From assembly GCF_019402665.1 (NCBI RefSeq), contig NZ_VSST01000004.1, positions 1 through 64,000 on the forward strand: a stretch of DNA of 64,000 bases, in the 5' to 3' direction. Position 1 is the first letter of the stretch. The number at the start of each line of letters is the position of its first letter. The notes beneath the pieces were generated by a model, which ran no database searches, had not been told where the DNA came from, and saw only the letters and a program-made list of their open reading frames with translations. Below, piece after piece: positions 23,674 to 32,143 of this stretch. The DNA is from Bradyrhizobium canariense. GTDB taxonomy: Bacteria; Pseudomonadota; Alphaproteobacteria; Rhizobiales; Xanthobacteraceae. The translations under genes were made by a program, and so were the position numbers.

Positions 23674-25296
23674 ATGAAGCGCCGCGATTTCCTCAAGTCC
23701 GTTTCCGGATTGGCCGCAGGCGCGGCGCTTCCGGCCATGCCCTCAATGGTCTCGTCCGCCTATGCCGATGCGCGCTCGGAGACGCTGCTGATCGTCTCGG
23801 AGGGCGGCCCCAACAATCTCGACATCCACGGTGTCGGCACCAACGTGCCCGGCTACGAGGTGTCCTGGAATTGCTACGACCGGCTGCTCAGCCACGAGAT
23901 GAAGACCGGCCCCGGCGGGGTGCCCTATTACGACCGCGACAAGTTCAAGGGCGAGCTCGCCGAGGACTTCAAGATCGACGACATGTCGGTCACCTTCAAG
24001 CTGAAGAAGAACGCCAAATTCCACGACGGCGCGCCTGTCACAGCCAAGGACGTGAAGTGGTCGCTCGACCGCGCCGTCAGCGTCGGCGGCTTCCCCACCT
24101 TCCAAATGAGCGCGGGCTCGCTGACCAAGCCTGAGCAGTTCGTCGTGATCGACGACTACACGGTGCGTGTCGACTTCCTGAAGAAGGACAAGCTGACGAT
24201 CCCCGATCTCGCGGTGATCGTGCCCTGCATCATCAATTCCGAACTGGTGAAGAAAAATGCCAGCGAGAAGGATCCCTGGGGTCTTGAGTACACCAAGCAG
24301 CAGACCGCGGGCTCGGGCGCCTACAAGGTGACGAAATGGACCGCCGGCACCGAAGTCGTGATGGAGCGCAACGACGATTGGGTCGGCGGCCCGCTGCCGA
24401 AGATCAAGCGCGTGATCTGGCGCATGGTGCCGCAGGCCGGCAATCGCCGCGCGCTGCTGGAGCGCGGCGACGCCGACATCTCATATGAGCTGCCGTTCAA
24501 GGACTTTCAGGAGATGAAGGCGAGCGGCAAGCTCAACGTGGTGTCGCTGCCGTTCTCCAACGGCATCCAGTATATCGGCATGAACGTGACCAAGCCGCCG
24601 TTCGACAATCCCAAGGTGCGTCAGGCGGTCGCCTACGCGATTCCCTATCAGAAGATCATGGACGCGGTGATGTTCGGGCTGGCGAACCCGATGTTCGGCG
24701 CGCCGAAGGACAAGCCGACCGAAGTCGCCTGGCCGCAGCCGCACAAATACAACACCGACATGGACAAGGCGAAGGCGCTGCTGGCCGAGGCCGGTTATCC
24801 CAACGGCTTCGAGACCACGATCTCGTTCGACCTCAACTTCGCGGGCGTCAACGAGCCGCTCTGCGTGCTGGTGCAGGAGAGCCTGGCCCAGATCGGCATC
24901 AAGACCACCATCAACAAGGTGCCCGGCGCCAACTGGCGCACCGAGTTGAACAAGAAGGAGATGCCGCTCTTCACCAACGTGTTCTCGGGATGGCTCGATT
25001 ACCCCGAATACTTCTTCTACTGGTGCTATCACGGCAATAATTCCGTCTTCAACACCATGAGCTACAAGTCGGCGGAGATGGACAAGCTGATCGACGGCGC
25101 ACGCAATGCTGCCGCGACCGGCGACACCGCGACCTACGACACCGACGTGAAGGGCTTTGTCGACCTCGCCTACAGCGACATCCCGCGCATCCCGCTGTAC
25201 CAGCCCTTCGTTAACGTCGCGATGCAGAAGAACATCAGCGGCTACCAATACTGGTTCCACCGGAGGCTGGATTATCGCGCGATGGCGAAGGGGTGA
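23674..25296 (+). CDS. Peptide/ureide ABC transporter substrate-binding protein (family 5)
   Basis: The 540-residue protein carries a twin-arginine signal (MKRRDFLKSVSGLAAGAALP) and a family-5 (DppA/OppA-type) binding fold: EDFKIDDMSVTFKLKKNAKFH, HDGAPVTAKDVKWSLDRA and KVRQAVAYAIPYQKIMD. Tat export implies folding before secretion. It is the first gene behind a sigma-54 promoter and is followed by two permeases, a fused ATPase and the AtzGEH genes, so the ligand is more likely a small nitrogen-rich ureido compound than a peptide; that is inference from context. A repeat hairpin follows its stop codon. Confidence 0.9.
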   Translation: MKRRDFLKSVSGLAAGAALPAMPSMVSSAYADARSETLLIVSEGGPNNLDIHGVGTNVPGYEVSWNCYDRLLSHEMKTGPGGVPYYDRDKFKGELAEDFKIDDMSVTFKLKKNAKFHDGAPVTAKDVKWSLDRAVSVGGFPTFQMSAGSLTKPEQFVVIDDYTVRVDFLKKDKLTIPDLAVIVPCIINSELVKKNASEKDPWGLEYTKQQTAGSGAYKVTKWTAGTEVVMERNDDWVGGPLPKIKRVIWRMVPQAGNRRALLERGDADISYELPFKDFQEMKASGKLNVVSLPFSNGIQYIGMNVTKPPFDNPKVRQAVAYAIPYQKIMDAVMFGLANPMFGAPKDKPTEVAWPQPHKYNTDMDKAKALLAEAGYPNGFETTISFDLNFAGVNEPLCVLVQESLAQIGIKTTINKVPGANWRTELNKKEMPLFTNVFSGWLDYPEYFFYWCYHGNNSVFNTMSYKSAEMDKLIDGARNAAATGDTATYDTDVKGFVDLAYSDIPRIPLYQPFVNVAMQKNISGYQYWFHRRLDYRAMAKG

Positions 25297-25348
25297 GGGC
25301 GGATGGCGGGCGCTGTCCTTCAGAGTGAGGTGAGCACGCTCTTCGGGC

Positions 25349-25476
25349 TCCCTCCCCCCTTGTGGGGTCCGAGGCGAGCGAAGCTCGCTCTCGAGGTTGG
25401 GGAGAGGGGTAGCCACGAACTCCGACCTCTCCCGGAGCCACCCCCCTCCCTAGCCCTCCCCCACAAGGGGGGAGGG
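25349..25476. repeat. Palindromic repeat, family B, between binding-protein and permease genes
   Basis: Arms CTCCCTCCCCCCTTGTGGGG and CCCTCCCCCACAAGGGGGGA enclose GGTTGGGGAGAGG and CCTCTCCCGGAGCC. It lies inside the operon, between the binding-protein gene and the first permease gene, and could protect the upstream mRNA end or dampen expression of downstream genes. Confidence 0.85.
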
Positions 25477-25535
25477 AACGCAGTGGAGCGAGCCGCGCGA
25501 GCGTGCTCACCAGCGCAGCCCAGGAGGAGCACCCC

Positions 25536-26549
25536 ATGCTGACCATGATCGGCAAGCGCCTGATGTTCGCGATTCCCTCGCTGATCGGGGTCGTCATCGT
25601 CACCTTCCTGCTGACCCGCGCGCTGCCCGGTGATCCCGCCGCGTATTTCGCCGGCCCCGCCGCGACGAAGGAAGCCGTCGAGCAGATCCGCAAGAAGCTC
25701 GGCCTCGACAAGCCGCTGATCGAACAGTTCTTCCGCTACACCAACGATCTCGCCCATGGCGATTTCGGCAACTCGCTCACGACGGGCCAGCCGGTCGCGG
25801 CCGAGATCCGCAATCGCCTGCCGGCCTCCGCCGAGTTGACGCTGCTCGGTCTCATCGTCTCGATCGTGATTGCGATTCCGCTCGGCGTGCTGGCGGCGAC
25901 GCGACCGGGATCGTGGGTCGATCATCTCTGTCGTGTGACGACGACCGCCGGCGTCTCGTTGCCGGTGTTCTTCACCGGCCTCGTGCTGGTCTATGTCTTC
26001 TATTTCCGGCTCGGCTGGTCGCCTGCGCCGCTCGGTCGGCTCGACGTGTTCTACAGCGCGCCGCCGACGGTGACTGGCTTCTATCTGATCGACACCCTGA
26101 TCGCGCGCGACTTCGAGGCGTTCCGTTCGGCATGCAGCCAGCTCATCCTGCCGGCGACGACGCTTGCGATCTTCTCGCTGGCGCCGATCGCGCGCATGAC
26201 GCGCGCCTCGATGCTGGCGGTGCTGTCGTCCGAGTTCGTTCGCACCGCGCGCGCCAGCGGCCTGTCGCCGGCGACCGTCATCGTCACCTACGCCTTCCGC
26301 AACGCGATGCTCCCCGTCGTCACCACGCTGAGCATGGTGTTCTCGTTCCTGCTCGGCGCCAACGTACTGGTGGAAAAAGTGTTCGCCTGGCCCGGCATCG
26401 GCTCCTATGCGGTCGAGGCGCTGATCTCGTCGGACTTCGCGCCGGTGCAGGGTTTCGTGCTGACCATGGCGGTGATGTACGTGCTGCTCAATCTCGTGAT
26501 CGACATTCTCTATGGCGTGATCGATCCGCGCGTGCGCTTGGAAGGGTAG
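25536..26549 (+). CDS. ABC transporter permease, DppB-like
   Basis: The 337-residue protein has about six membrane helices and the DppB/OppB signature: an N-terminal IGKRLMFAIPSLIGVVIVTF, RALPGDPAAYFAGP, a periplasmic loop, and the EAA-type cytoplasmic loop with VRTARASGLSPATVIVTYAF. It forms the membrane channel with the product of the next gene. The ATG at 25536 follows the strong site AGGAGGAG. Co-transcribed with the binding protein from the sigma-54 promoter, past a repeat element. Confidence 0.93.
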   Translation: MLTMIGKRLMFAIPSLIGVVIVTFLLTRALPGDPAAYFAGPAATKEAVEQIRKKLGLDKPLIEQFFRYTNDLAHGDFGNSLTTGQPVAAEIRNRLPASAELTLLGLIVSIVIAIPLGVLAATRPGSWVDHLCRVTTTAGVSLPVFFTGLVLVYVFYFRLGWSPAPLGRLDVFYSAPPTVTGFYLIDTLIARDFEAFRSACSQLILPATTLAIFSLAPIARMTRASMLAVLSSEFVRTARASGLSPATVIVTYAFRNAMLPVVTTLSMVFSFLLGANVLVEKVFAWPGIGSYAVEALISSDFAPVQGFVLTMAVMYVLLNLVIDILYGVIDPRVRLEG

Positions 26550-26558
26550 GGGGACACA

Positions 26559-27458
26559 ATGAGCTCCGTTGCGCCTGCTGTTGAACCTGTCGGTCCCGCG
26601 CGGACCTCGGGATTCGTCGCGCTCCTCGACCAGACCCGCTACGTGCTCGGCGAGAACAAGGTCACCGGTTTTGCCTTCGCACTGCTGATCGTGATCCTCC
26701 TTGCCGCGATCTTCGGCCCCTATGTGGTGCCGTATGACCCGCTGGCGTCCGACACCGCGGCGTCGCTGAAGCCGCCATCGGCCGCGCATTGGTTCGGCAC
26801 CGACCAGTTGGGCCGCGATATCTTCAGTCGCGTCGTGGTGGCGACGCGGCTCGATACGTTCATCGCGGTCGCCTCCGTCGTCCTGGTGTTCCTGATGGGC
26901 GGGCTCGCCGGCATCGCGGCCGGCTATTTCGGCGGCTGGACCGATCGCATCGTCGGTCGCATCGCCGACACCATCATGGCGTTCCCGCTGTTCGTGCTCG
27001 CCATGGGCATCGTCGCCGCGCTCGGCAACACCGTGCAGAACATCATCTTGGCCACGGCAATCGTGAACTTTCCGCTCTATGCCCGCGTCGCGCGCGCCGA
27101 AGCCAATGTCCGCCGCAACGCCGGCTTCGTGCAGGCCGCGCGTTTGTCCGGCAACGGCGAATTCCGCATTCTCCTCGTGCATATCCTGCCAAACATCATG
27201 CCGATCATGATCGTGCAGATGTCGCTGACCATGGGCTATGCCATCCTCAATGCCGCCGGTCTCTCGTTCATCGGCCTCGGCGTCCGTCCGCCAACGGCGG
27301 AATGGGGCATCATGGTCGCCGAAGGTGCCGGCTTCATGGTGTCAGGCGAATGGTGGATCGCGCTATTCCCGGGCCTCGCTTTGATGATCGCCGTGTTCTG
27401 CTTCAACCTCCTCGGCGACGGCCTGCGCGACATCGTCGACCCCCAGCGGAGGACGTGA
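26559..27458 (+). CDS. ABC transporter permease, DppC-like
   Basis: The 299-residue permease has an N-terminal cytoplasmic lead, the HWFGTDQLGRDIFSRVV motif that is diagnostic for DppC/OppC proteins, and the EAA loop ARAEANVRRNAGFVQAARLSG. It pairs with the DppB-like protein. The gene begins ten bases after the previous stop, following GGGGGACAC. The 103-base gap to the ATPase gene is AT-rich and could hold a secondary promoter. Confidence 0.93.
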   Translation: MSSVAPAVEPVGPARTSGFVALLDQTRYVLGENKVTGFAFALLIVILLAAIFGPYVVPYDPLASDTAASLKPPSAAHWFGTDQLGRDIFSRVVVATRLDTFIAVASVVLVFLMGGLAGIAAGYFGGWTDRIVGRIADTIMAFPLFVLAMGIVAALGNTVQNIILATAIVNFPLYARVARAEANVRRNAGFVQAARLSGNGEFRILLVHILPNIMPIMIVQMSLTMGYAILNAAGLSFIGLGVRPPTAEWGIMVAEGAGFMVSGEWWIALFPGLALMIAVFCFNLLGDGLRDIVDPQRRT

Positions 27459-27561
27459 TGATTGGATTCCGCGCAAATTTTCGCTCAAAATTCTCCAATG
27501 ATTCCAATGCTATTCTACTGTGCATGGGGTTGTTTTCGATGTTTTTGTTTGGGAGGCACCC

Positions 27562-29307
27562 ATGACCGCCCAGCCCCTGCTCGACGTCCAGGACCTCACG
27601 GTCGAATTCACCACCCGCCGCGGCATCGTCAAAGCCGTCCAGCACGTCAACATCTCCGTTGCCAAGGGCGAGACGCTGGCGATCGTCGGCGAGTCCGGCT
27701 CCGGCAAATCGGTGACCTCCTATGCCGTGATGCGCATTCTCGATCGTGCAGGGCGGATCGCCGAGGGCTCGGTGATGTTCTCGGGCATCGACGTCAAGGC
27801 CGCGACCGAAGACCAGATGCGCGATTTGCGCGGTCGCGAAGTCTCGATGATCTTCCAGAACCCGCGCGCCGCGCTCAACCCGATCCGGAAGGTCGGCGAC
27901 CAGATCGAAGACGTGCTGCGCACCCATGTGCAGCAGGCCATGGTCTCGGACCGCGGCGAAAAGGCGATCGAGGCGCTGGAGCAGGTCAAGATCGCCCGCC
28001 CGCGCGAGCGCTATCACGCGTATCCGTTCGAATTGTCCGGCGGCATGTGCCAGCGCGTCGTCATCGCGCTCGCGCTTGCCTGCAATCCGCAGCTGCTGAT
28101 CGCGGATGAGCCGACGACTGGATTGGACGTCACCACGCAGAAGGCGGTGATGGATCTGATCGTCGAGCTGACCAAGCGCAAGGCGATGTCCACCATCCTG
28201 ATCACGCATGATCTCGGCCTTGCCGCCGCCTATTGCGACCGCGTCGTGGTGATGGAAAAGGGCCGGGTGGTCGAGACCGCAAAGGCCGCCGACATCTTCG
28301 CCAACCCGCAGCACCCCTACACGAAGAAGCTGATGCGCGCGACGCCGCGGCTCGGCGTGAGCCTGCGGGATCTGTTGCCGGAGGAGGAAGGCTCAACTAT
28401 CGCGGCCGGGCCTGACCCGGCCATCCATCAGGCTTCGCAAGACGAGGCCAAGAAGAGCGAGCAGCCTCTCCTCCTCATCGACAAGCTGGTCAAGGAATAT
28501 CCCCGTCAGGGCGCCACGGCCACGCTCGGCAAATTGTTCGGCCGCAAGCCCCCGGTCGAGCCCGATGTGTTCCGCGCGGTGGACGGCATCAGCTTCTCGA
28601 TCGGTCACGGCGAGAGTGTCGGCCTGGTCGGCGAGTCCGGCTGCGGCAAATCGACCACGTCGATGATGGTGATGCGGCTGCTGGACCAGACCTCGGGCCT
28701 GATCCAGTTCGACGGCGAGGACATCGGCGCCATCGCGCCCGCCGGCTTTGCCCGGCTGCCGCAGCGCAGCCGCATCCAGATGGTGTTCCAGGATCCGACC
28801 GACAGCCTCAACCCGCGCTTCACCGCCGTGCGTGCCATCGCCGATCCCATCATGCAGCTTGGCGACATCAGGGGGCGGGACGCGCTCCGCGCCCGCTGTG
28901 AGGAGCTCGCCACCATGGTGGGCCTGCCGCACAATCTGCTGGATCGCTTCCCGCACCAATTGTCGGGCGGCCAGAAGGCCCGCGTCGGCATCGCCCGCGC
29001 CATTGCCCTGCACCCGAAACTCGTCATCCTGGACGAGCCGACCGCCGCGCTCGACGTCTCGGTCCAGGCGGTGGTCCTTAATCTGCTCCAGGACCTCAAG
29101 GCGCGGCTAGGTATGAGTTATCTGTTCGTCTCGCATGATTTGAACGTAGTGCGCTTGTTGTGCGATCGTGTCATTGTCATGCGGTCGGGTCGAATCGTCG
29201 AGGAAGGATCTTCCGAGCGGGTCTTGAGCGATCCGCAGGACGACTACACCAAGGAGCTGCTGACGGCGATCCCGCATCCGCCGCTGCAGACACTGGGCGC
29301 ACACTGA
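27562..29307 (+). CDS. Dipeptide-type ABC transporter ATPase, two fused ATP-binding domains
   Basis: The 581-residue protein is a DppD-DppF fusion. The first ATPase domain has its Walker A GESGSGKS at residues 43-50, signature [15 protein letters not shown] and Walker [13 protein letters not shown]. The second has Walker [10 protein letters not shown] near 357, signature [15 protein letters not shown] and Walker [13 protein letters not shown]. Both look catalytically intact. The two short OppF-type C-terminal extensions ([22 protein letters not shown]) are present. The ATG at 27562 follows GGGAGGCACCC. It energises the import complex and is followed 19 bases later by atzG. Confidence 0.93.
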   Translation: MTAQPLLDVQDLTVEFTTRRGIVKAVQHVNISVAKGETLAIVGESGSGKSVTSYAVMRILDRAGRIAEGSVMFSGIDVKAATEDQMRDLRGREVSMIFQNPRAALNPIRKVGDQIEDVLRTHVQQAMVSDRGEKAIEALEQVKIARPRERYHAYPFELSGGMCQRVVIALALACNPQLLIADEPTTGLDVTTQKAVMDLIVELTKRKAMSTILITHDLGLAAAYCDRVVVMEKGRVVETAKAADIFANPQHPYTKKLMRATPRLGVSLRDLLPEEEGSTIAAGPDPAIHQASQDEAKKSEQPLLLIDKLVKEYPRQGATATLGKLFGRKPPVEPDVFRAVDGISFSIGHGESVGLVGESGCGKSTTSMMVMRLLDQTSGLIQFDGEDIGAIAPAGFARLPQRSRIQMVFQDPTDSLNPRFTAVRAIADPIMQLGDIRGRDALRARCEELATMVGLPHNLLDRFPHQLSGGQKARVGIARAIALHPKLVILDEPTAALDVSVQAVVLNLLQDLKARLGMSYLFVSHDLNVVRLLCDRVIVMRSGRIVEEGSSERVLSDPQDDYTKELLTAIPHPPLQTLGAH

Positions 29308-29326
29308 GAGCTTGTTTGGGAGCGTG

Positions 29327-29506
29327 ATGGCCGAACCGCTGGACGATTATATCGACGCTGTTACGAAAGCGTTGGCGTTGCCTGTCGAGGAAGCATGGAG
29401 GTCGTCCATTCGCGCCAATCTCGAGGTCTCGCTACGGCTCGGCCGCTTCGTCGACGAATTCGCGCTGCCGGACGAGACCGAGCCGGCGCCCGTCTTCACG
29501 GTCTGA
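29327..29506 (+). CDS. atzG: AtzG-like small subunit (DUF4089) of carboxybiuret hydrolase
   Basis: The 59-residue protein MAEPLDDYIDAVTKALALPV... fits the AtzG-like (DUF4089) family. In cyanuric-acid degraders AtzG is the small partner of the amidase AtzE, derived from GatC of the tRNA transamidosome, and is needed for a stable hydrolase. The gene is directly followed (seven bases) by the AtzE-type amidase and preceded by the transporter ATPase. The ATG at 29327 follows GGGAGCG and is preferred to a TTG at 29312. The family assignment rests on length, helical pattern and position. Confidence 0.82.
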   Translation: MAEPLDDYIDAVTKALALPVEEAWRSSIRANLEVSLRLGRFVDEFALPDETEPAPVFTV

Positions 29507-29513
29507 CGCCGCC

Positions 29514-30911
29514 ATGACGACCAAGCCAGAGATGACGGCCTCCGAGATCGCGAGCGCGGTTGCGGGCCGCAAGATGTCGGCGCTCGATGCGACCGAAGCA
29601 GCGCTTGCGCGTATCAAGCAGCACGACACCATCCTCAACGCCTTCACCGACATCACCGCCGATCGCGCCCGCGCCAAAGCGCGCGCGATCGATGCCGACA
29701 TCGCCGCCGGCAAGACCGTCGGCCCATTGGCCGGCGTGCCCTTCGCGGTGAAGAATTTATTCGACGTCGCAGGCCTCGCCACCCGCGCCGGCTCGAAGAT
29801 AAACCGAGACCGCGCGCCCGCGACGCGCGATGCCACGCTGATCGAGCGTATGGAAGCGGCTGGCGCCGTGCTGGTCGGTGCGCTCAACATGGGCGAATAC
29901 GCCTATGACTTCACCGGCGAGAACGTCCATGACGGTCCCTCGCGCAATCCGCATGATACCACGCGGATGAGCGGCGGCTCCTCCGGCGGATCCGGCAGCG
30001 CCGTCGGCGGCGCGCTGGTGCCGATCGCGCTCGGCTCCGACACCAACGGTTCGATCCGCGTGCCGTCCTCGTTCTGCGGCATCTTCGGCCTGAAGCCGAC
30101 CTATGGCCGGCTCTCGCGTGCGCGCTCTTTCCCGTTCGTCGCGAGCCTCGATCATCTCGGCCCGTTCGCGCGCTCCGCCACCGATCTCGCGCTCGCCTAC
30201 GACGCGATGCAGGGGCCGGATGCGGACGACGCCGCCTGCACCACCACACGTGGTCTGGAGCCGACGCTGCCGCTGCTCGCCAATCCGGTTTCGGACCTGC
30301 GCATCGCAATCGCCGGCGGGTACTTCCAGCAGAATCTGTTTCCGGAAGCCGTCGAAGCCGTCAGCCGCGTCGCCAAGGCGCTGGGCGCAACGCGCGTGGT
30401 GGACGTGCCGGAAGCCGCGCGCGCCCGCGCGGCGGCCTATGTCATCACCACCACGGAAGGCGCCTCGCTGCATCTCGACCGGCTCCGCAAGCGGCCGAAC
30501 GATTTCGATCCCGCCGTGCGCGACCGGCTGATCGCGGGCGCTATGGTGCCGGCGCCGCTGGTCGACCGCGCGCAAAAATTCCGCCGCTGGTATCGAACGC
30601 AACTCGCCGAGATATTCAAGTCGGTCGACGTGCTGATCGCACCGGCGACGCCGTGCACCGCGCCGAAACTCGGCCAGATCAATTTCAATCTTGGCGGCGT
30701 CGAGCTGCCGGTGCGCGCCAATATCGGCATCCACACCCAGCCGATCTCCTTCATCGGCCTGCCTGTGGTTGCCGTGCCGGTGCCGCTCGAACCGCTGCCG
30801 ATCGGCGTGCAGATCATCGCCGCGCCATGGCGCGAGGACATCGCGCTGCGCGTCGCATACGCGTTGGAGAAGATGGGCGTCGCCGCCGCGCCCAGCGCAA
30901 AAGGATTTTGA
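29514..30911 (+). CDS. atzE: AtzE-family amidase (1-carboxybiuret hydrolase type)
   Basis: The 465-residue protein is an amidase-signature enzyme. Its Ser-cisSer-Lys triad is visible as Lys80 in GVPFAVKNLFDV, the cis-Ser in MSGGSSGGSGSAVGG (about 156-157) and Ser180 in GSDTNGSIRVP. AtzE deaminates 1-carboxybiuret to 1,3-dicarboxyurea, releasing ammonia. The AtzG homologue just upstream and the AtzH homologue one base downstream support an AtzE role rather than GatA; GatA would lie beside gatB and gatC. Whether the natural substrate here is 1-carboxybiuret or a related ureido acid cannot be read from the sequence. Confidence 0.85.
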   Translation: MTTKPEMTASEIASAVAGRKMSALDATEAALARIKQHDTILNAFTDITADRARAKARAIDADIAAGKTVGPLAGVPFAVKNLFDVAGLATRAGSKINRDRAPATRDATLIERMEAAGAVLVGALNMGEYAYDFTGENVHDGPSRNPHDTTRMSGGSSGGSGSAVGGALVPIALGSDTNGSIRVPSSFCGIFGLKPTYGRLSRARSFPFVASLDHLGPFARSATDLALAYDAMQGPDADDAACTTTRGLEPTLPLLANPVSDLRIAIAGGYFQQNLFPEAVEAVSRVAKALGATRVVDVPEAARARAAAYVITTTEGASLHLDRLRKRPNDFDPAVRDRLIAGAMVPAPLVDRAQKFRRWYRTQLAEIFKSVDVLIAPATPCTAPKLGQINFNLGGVELPVRANIGIHTQPISFIGLPVVAVPVPLEPLPIGVQIIAAPWREDIALRVAYALEKMGVAAAPSAKGF

Positions 30912-30912
30912 G

Positions 30913-31305
30913 ATGGAGATCGATCTCCCCGACGTGATCGCGGACGTCAAAGCCGCGTTCGATCGCTATGAGCAGGCGTTGATCACCAACGACGTCGCGG
31001 TGCTCGGCGAGCTCTTCCGCAACGATCCCCGCACGCTGCGTTATGGCATCGGCGAGAATCTCTACGGCTATGAGGCGATCTCCGGATTCCGCGCCGGGCG
31101 CTCGCCGGTCGGCCTCAATCGCCGCACCGCGAAAACCATGATCACCAGCTATGGCCGCGACACGGCGGTCGCCTCCACCCTGTTCTATCGCGACACGATG
31201 CCGGGCAAGGTCGGCCGGCAGATGCAGACCTGGGTAAAATTCCCGGAGGGCTGGCGCGTCGTCGCCGCCCATGTCAGCATCATCGACGAGTCGAAAGAGA
31301 CCTGA
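30913..31305 (+). CDS. atzH: AtzH-like protein (DUF3225, SnoaL/NTF2 fold)
   Basis: The 130-residue protein has the NTF2-like alpha-beta-roll pattern (FDRYEQALITNDVAVLGELF, RYGIGENLYGYEAISGFRAG, GRQMQTWVKFPEGWRVVAAHVS) of the AtzH-like family. In Pseudomonas sp. ADP, AtzH converts 1,3-dicarboxyurea to allophanate, avoiding a dead end. The ATG overlaps the end of the AtzE gene within TGAGATG, implying translational coupling. The product would be passed to the AtzF homologue encoded nearby. Very similar proteins also occur beside other amidases, so the exact reaction is inferred from the neighbourhood. Confidence 0.82.
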   Translation: MEIDLPDVIADVKAAFDRYEQALITNDVAVLGELFRNDPRTLRYGIGENLYGYEAISGFRAGRSPVGLNRRTAKTMITSYGRDTAVASTLFYRDTMPGKVGRQMQTWVKFPEGWRVVAAHVSIIDESKET

Positions 31306-31309
31306 CCGT

Positions 31310-32032
31310 ATGACGCTTGACGATCTTCCGCCCGGAGCGCTGCCGGCCGATCCGGCGGTGCCGCGTGTCGACCGGGCGTCACCATCAGCGCACAAAATCA
31401 CGCGCGCCGAGGAGCTGCGCCTGCAGCTCGCCGACGAGATCGTGCGCGGAGCTCTGCCGCCCGGCGCGCCGCTTGACGAGACCGACATCGCGCGCCGCTT
31501 CAGCGTCTCGCGCACGCCGGTGCGGGAAGCGCTGCGCCAGCTCGTGGCAAGCGGCCTCGTCGAAGCACGCGCCCATCGCGGCGCGGTGGTGGCACAGCCT
31601 TCGTTCGAACGGCTGACGGGCATGTTCGAGGCGATGGCGGAGCTGGAAGCGCTGTGCGCGGGTCTTGCCGCCGAACGGATGTCAGCTGCCGAGCGTCACG
31701 GCCTCGAAGCCATCCACGAAGAGCTGCGGGTGTTGAGCTACGCCGGCAATCCCGAGCGCTTCCACGAGGTCAACGAGCGCTTCCACAACGCGATCTATGC
31801 GGGATCGCAGAACGGCTACATCGCCGAGATCACGCTGGCGACGCGCGTGCGCGTGCAGCCGTTTCGTCGCGCCCAGTTCCGCAACCTCGGCCGATTGGCA
31901 AAGTCGCAAGCCGAGCACGACCGCGTCGTCGTCGCCATCATGCGCGGCGACAAGCAGGGCGCCGCCGCCGCGATGCGCGCGCATATCGAGCTGGTGCGCG
32001 GGGAGTACGAGATCTACGCGGTGTCGGTGTAG
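31310..32032 (+). CDS. GntR-family regulator (FadR/FCD type)
   Basis: The 240-residue protein has an N-terminal winged helix-turn-helix (residues about 28-95: RAEELRLQLADEIVRGALPPG, DIARRFSVSRTPVREALRQL) and a C-terminal all-helical FCD ligand domain with metal-type residues in NPERFHEVNERFHNAIY and QAEHDRVVVAIMRGD. It begins five bases after the atzH stop, so it is co-transcribed with the pathway and probably senses a pathway intermediate, controlling this operon or the divergent end of the cluster. A repeat element follows. Confidence 0.9.
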   Translation: MTLDDLPPGALPADPAVPRVDRASPSAHKITRAEELRLQLADEIVRGALPPGAPLDETDIARRFSVSRTPVREALRQLVASGLVEARAHRGAVVAQPSFERLTGMFEAMAELEALCAGLAAERMSAAERHGLEAIHEELRVLSYAGNPERFHEVNERFHNAIYAGSQNGYIAEITLATRVRVQPFRRAQFRNLGRLAKSQAEHDRVVVAIMRGDKQGAAAAMRAHIELVRGEYEIYAVSV

Positions 32033-32050
32033 GGCCGCGCGCACGGTGCT

Positions 32051-32138
32051 GTAGGATGGGCAAAGGCGCAAAGCGCCGTGCCCACCATCTACCCAAGCTG
32101 ACGGTGATGGTGGGCACGCTTCGCTTTGCCCACCCTAC
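32051..32138. repeat. Palindromic intergenic repeat, family D (GTAGGGTGGGC type, copy 1 of 2)
   Basis: Left arm GTAGGATGGGCAAAGGCGCA, right arm GCTTCGCTTTGCCCACCCTAC, centre with CCCACCAT/ATGGTGGG. A second copy is at 59491-59581. It lies between the convergent GntR and AtzF genes, five bases from the AtzF stop. Confidence 0.9.
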
Positions 32139-32143
32139 GAGAC

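Noticed and set aside
25320..27182. A 620-codon open frame on the minus strand across the importer genes
   Set aside because: It is antisense to two unmistakable permease genes and is rich in His, Arg, Asp and Gln, as expected when a GC-rich coding strand is read backwards. No domain is recognisable.
27462..28109. A plus-strand 215-codon frame overlapping the fused ATPase gene
   Set aside because: It is out of frame with a protein that has intact Walker motifs, and its sequence is Arg/Pro-rich shadow.
29514..30911. The amidase at 29514 as GatA of the tRNA transamidosome
   Set aside because: No gatB is adjacent and the small partner is AtzG-like; AtzH and AtzF homologues complete a carboxybiuret pathway instead.
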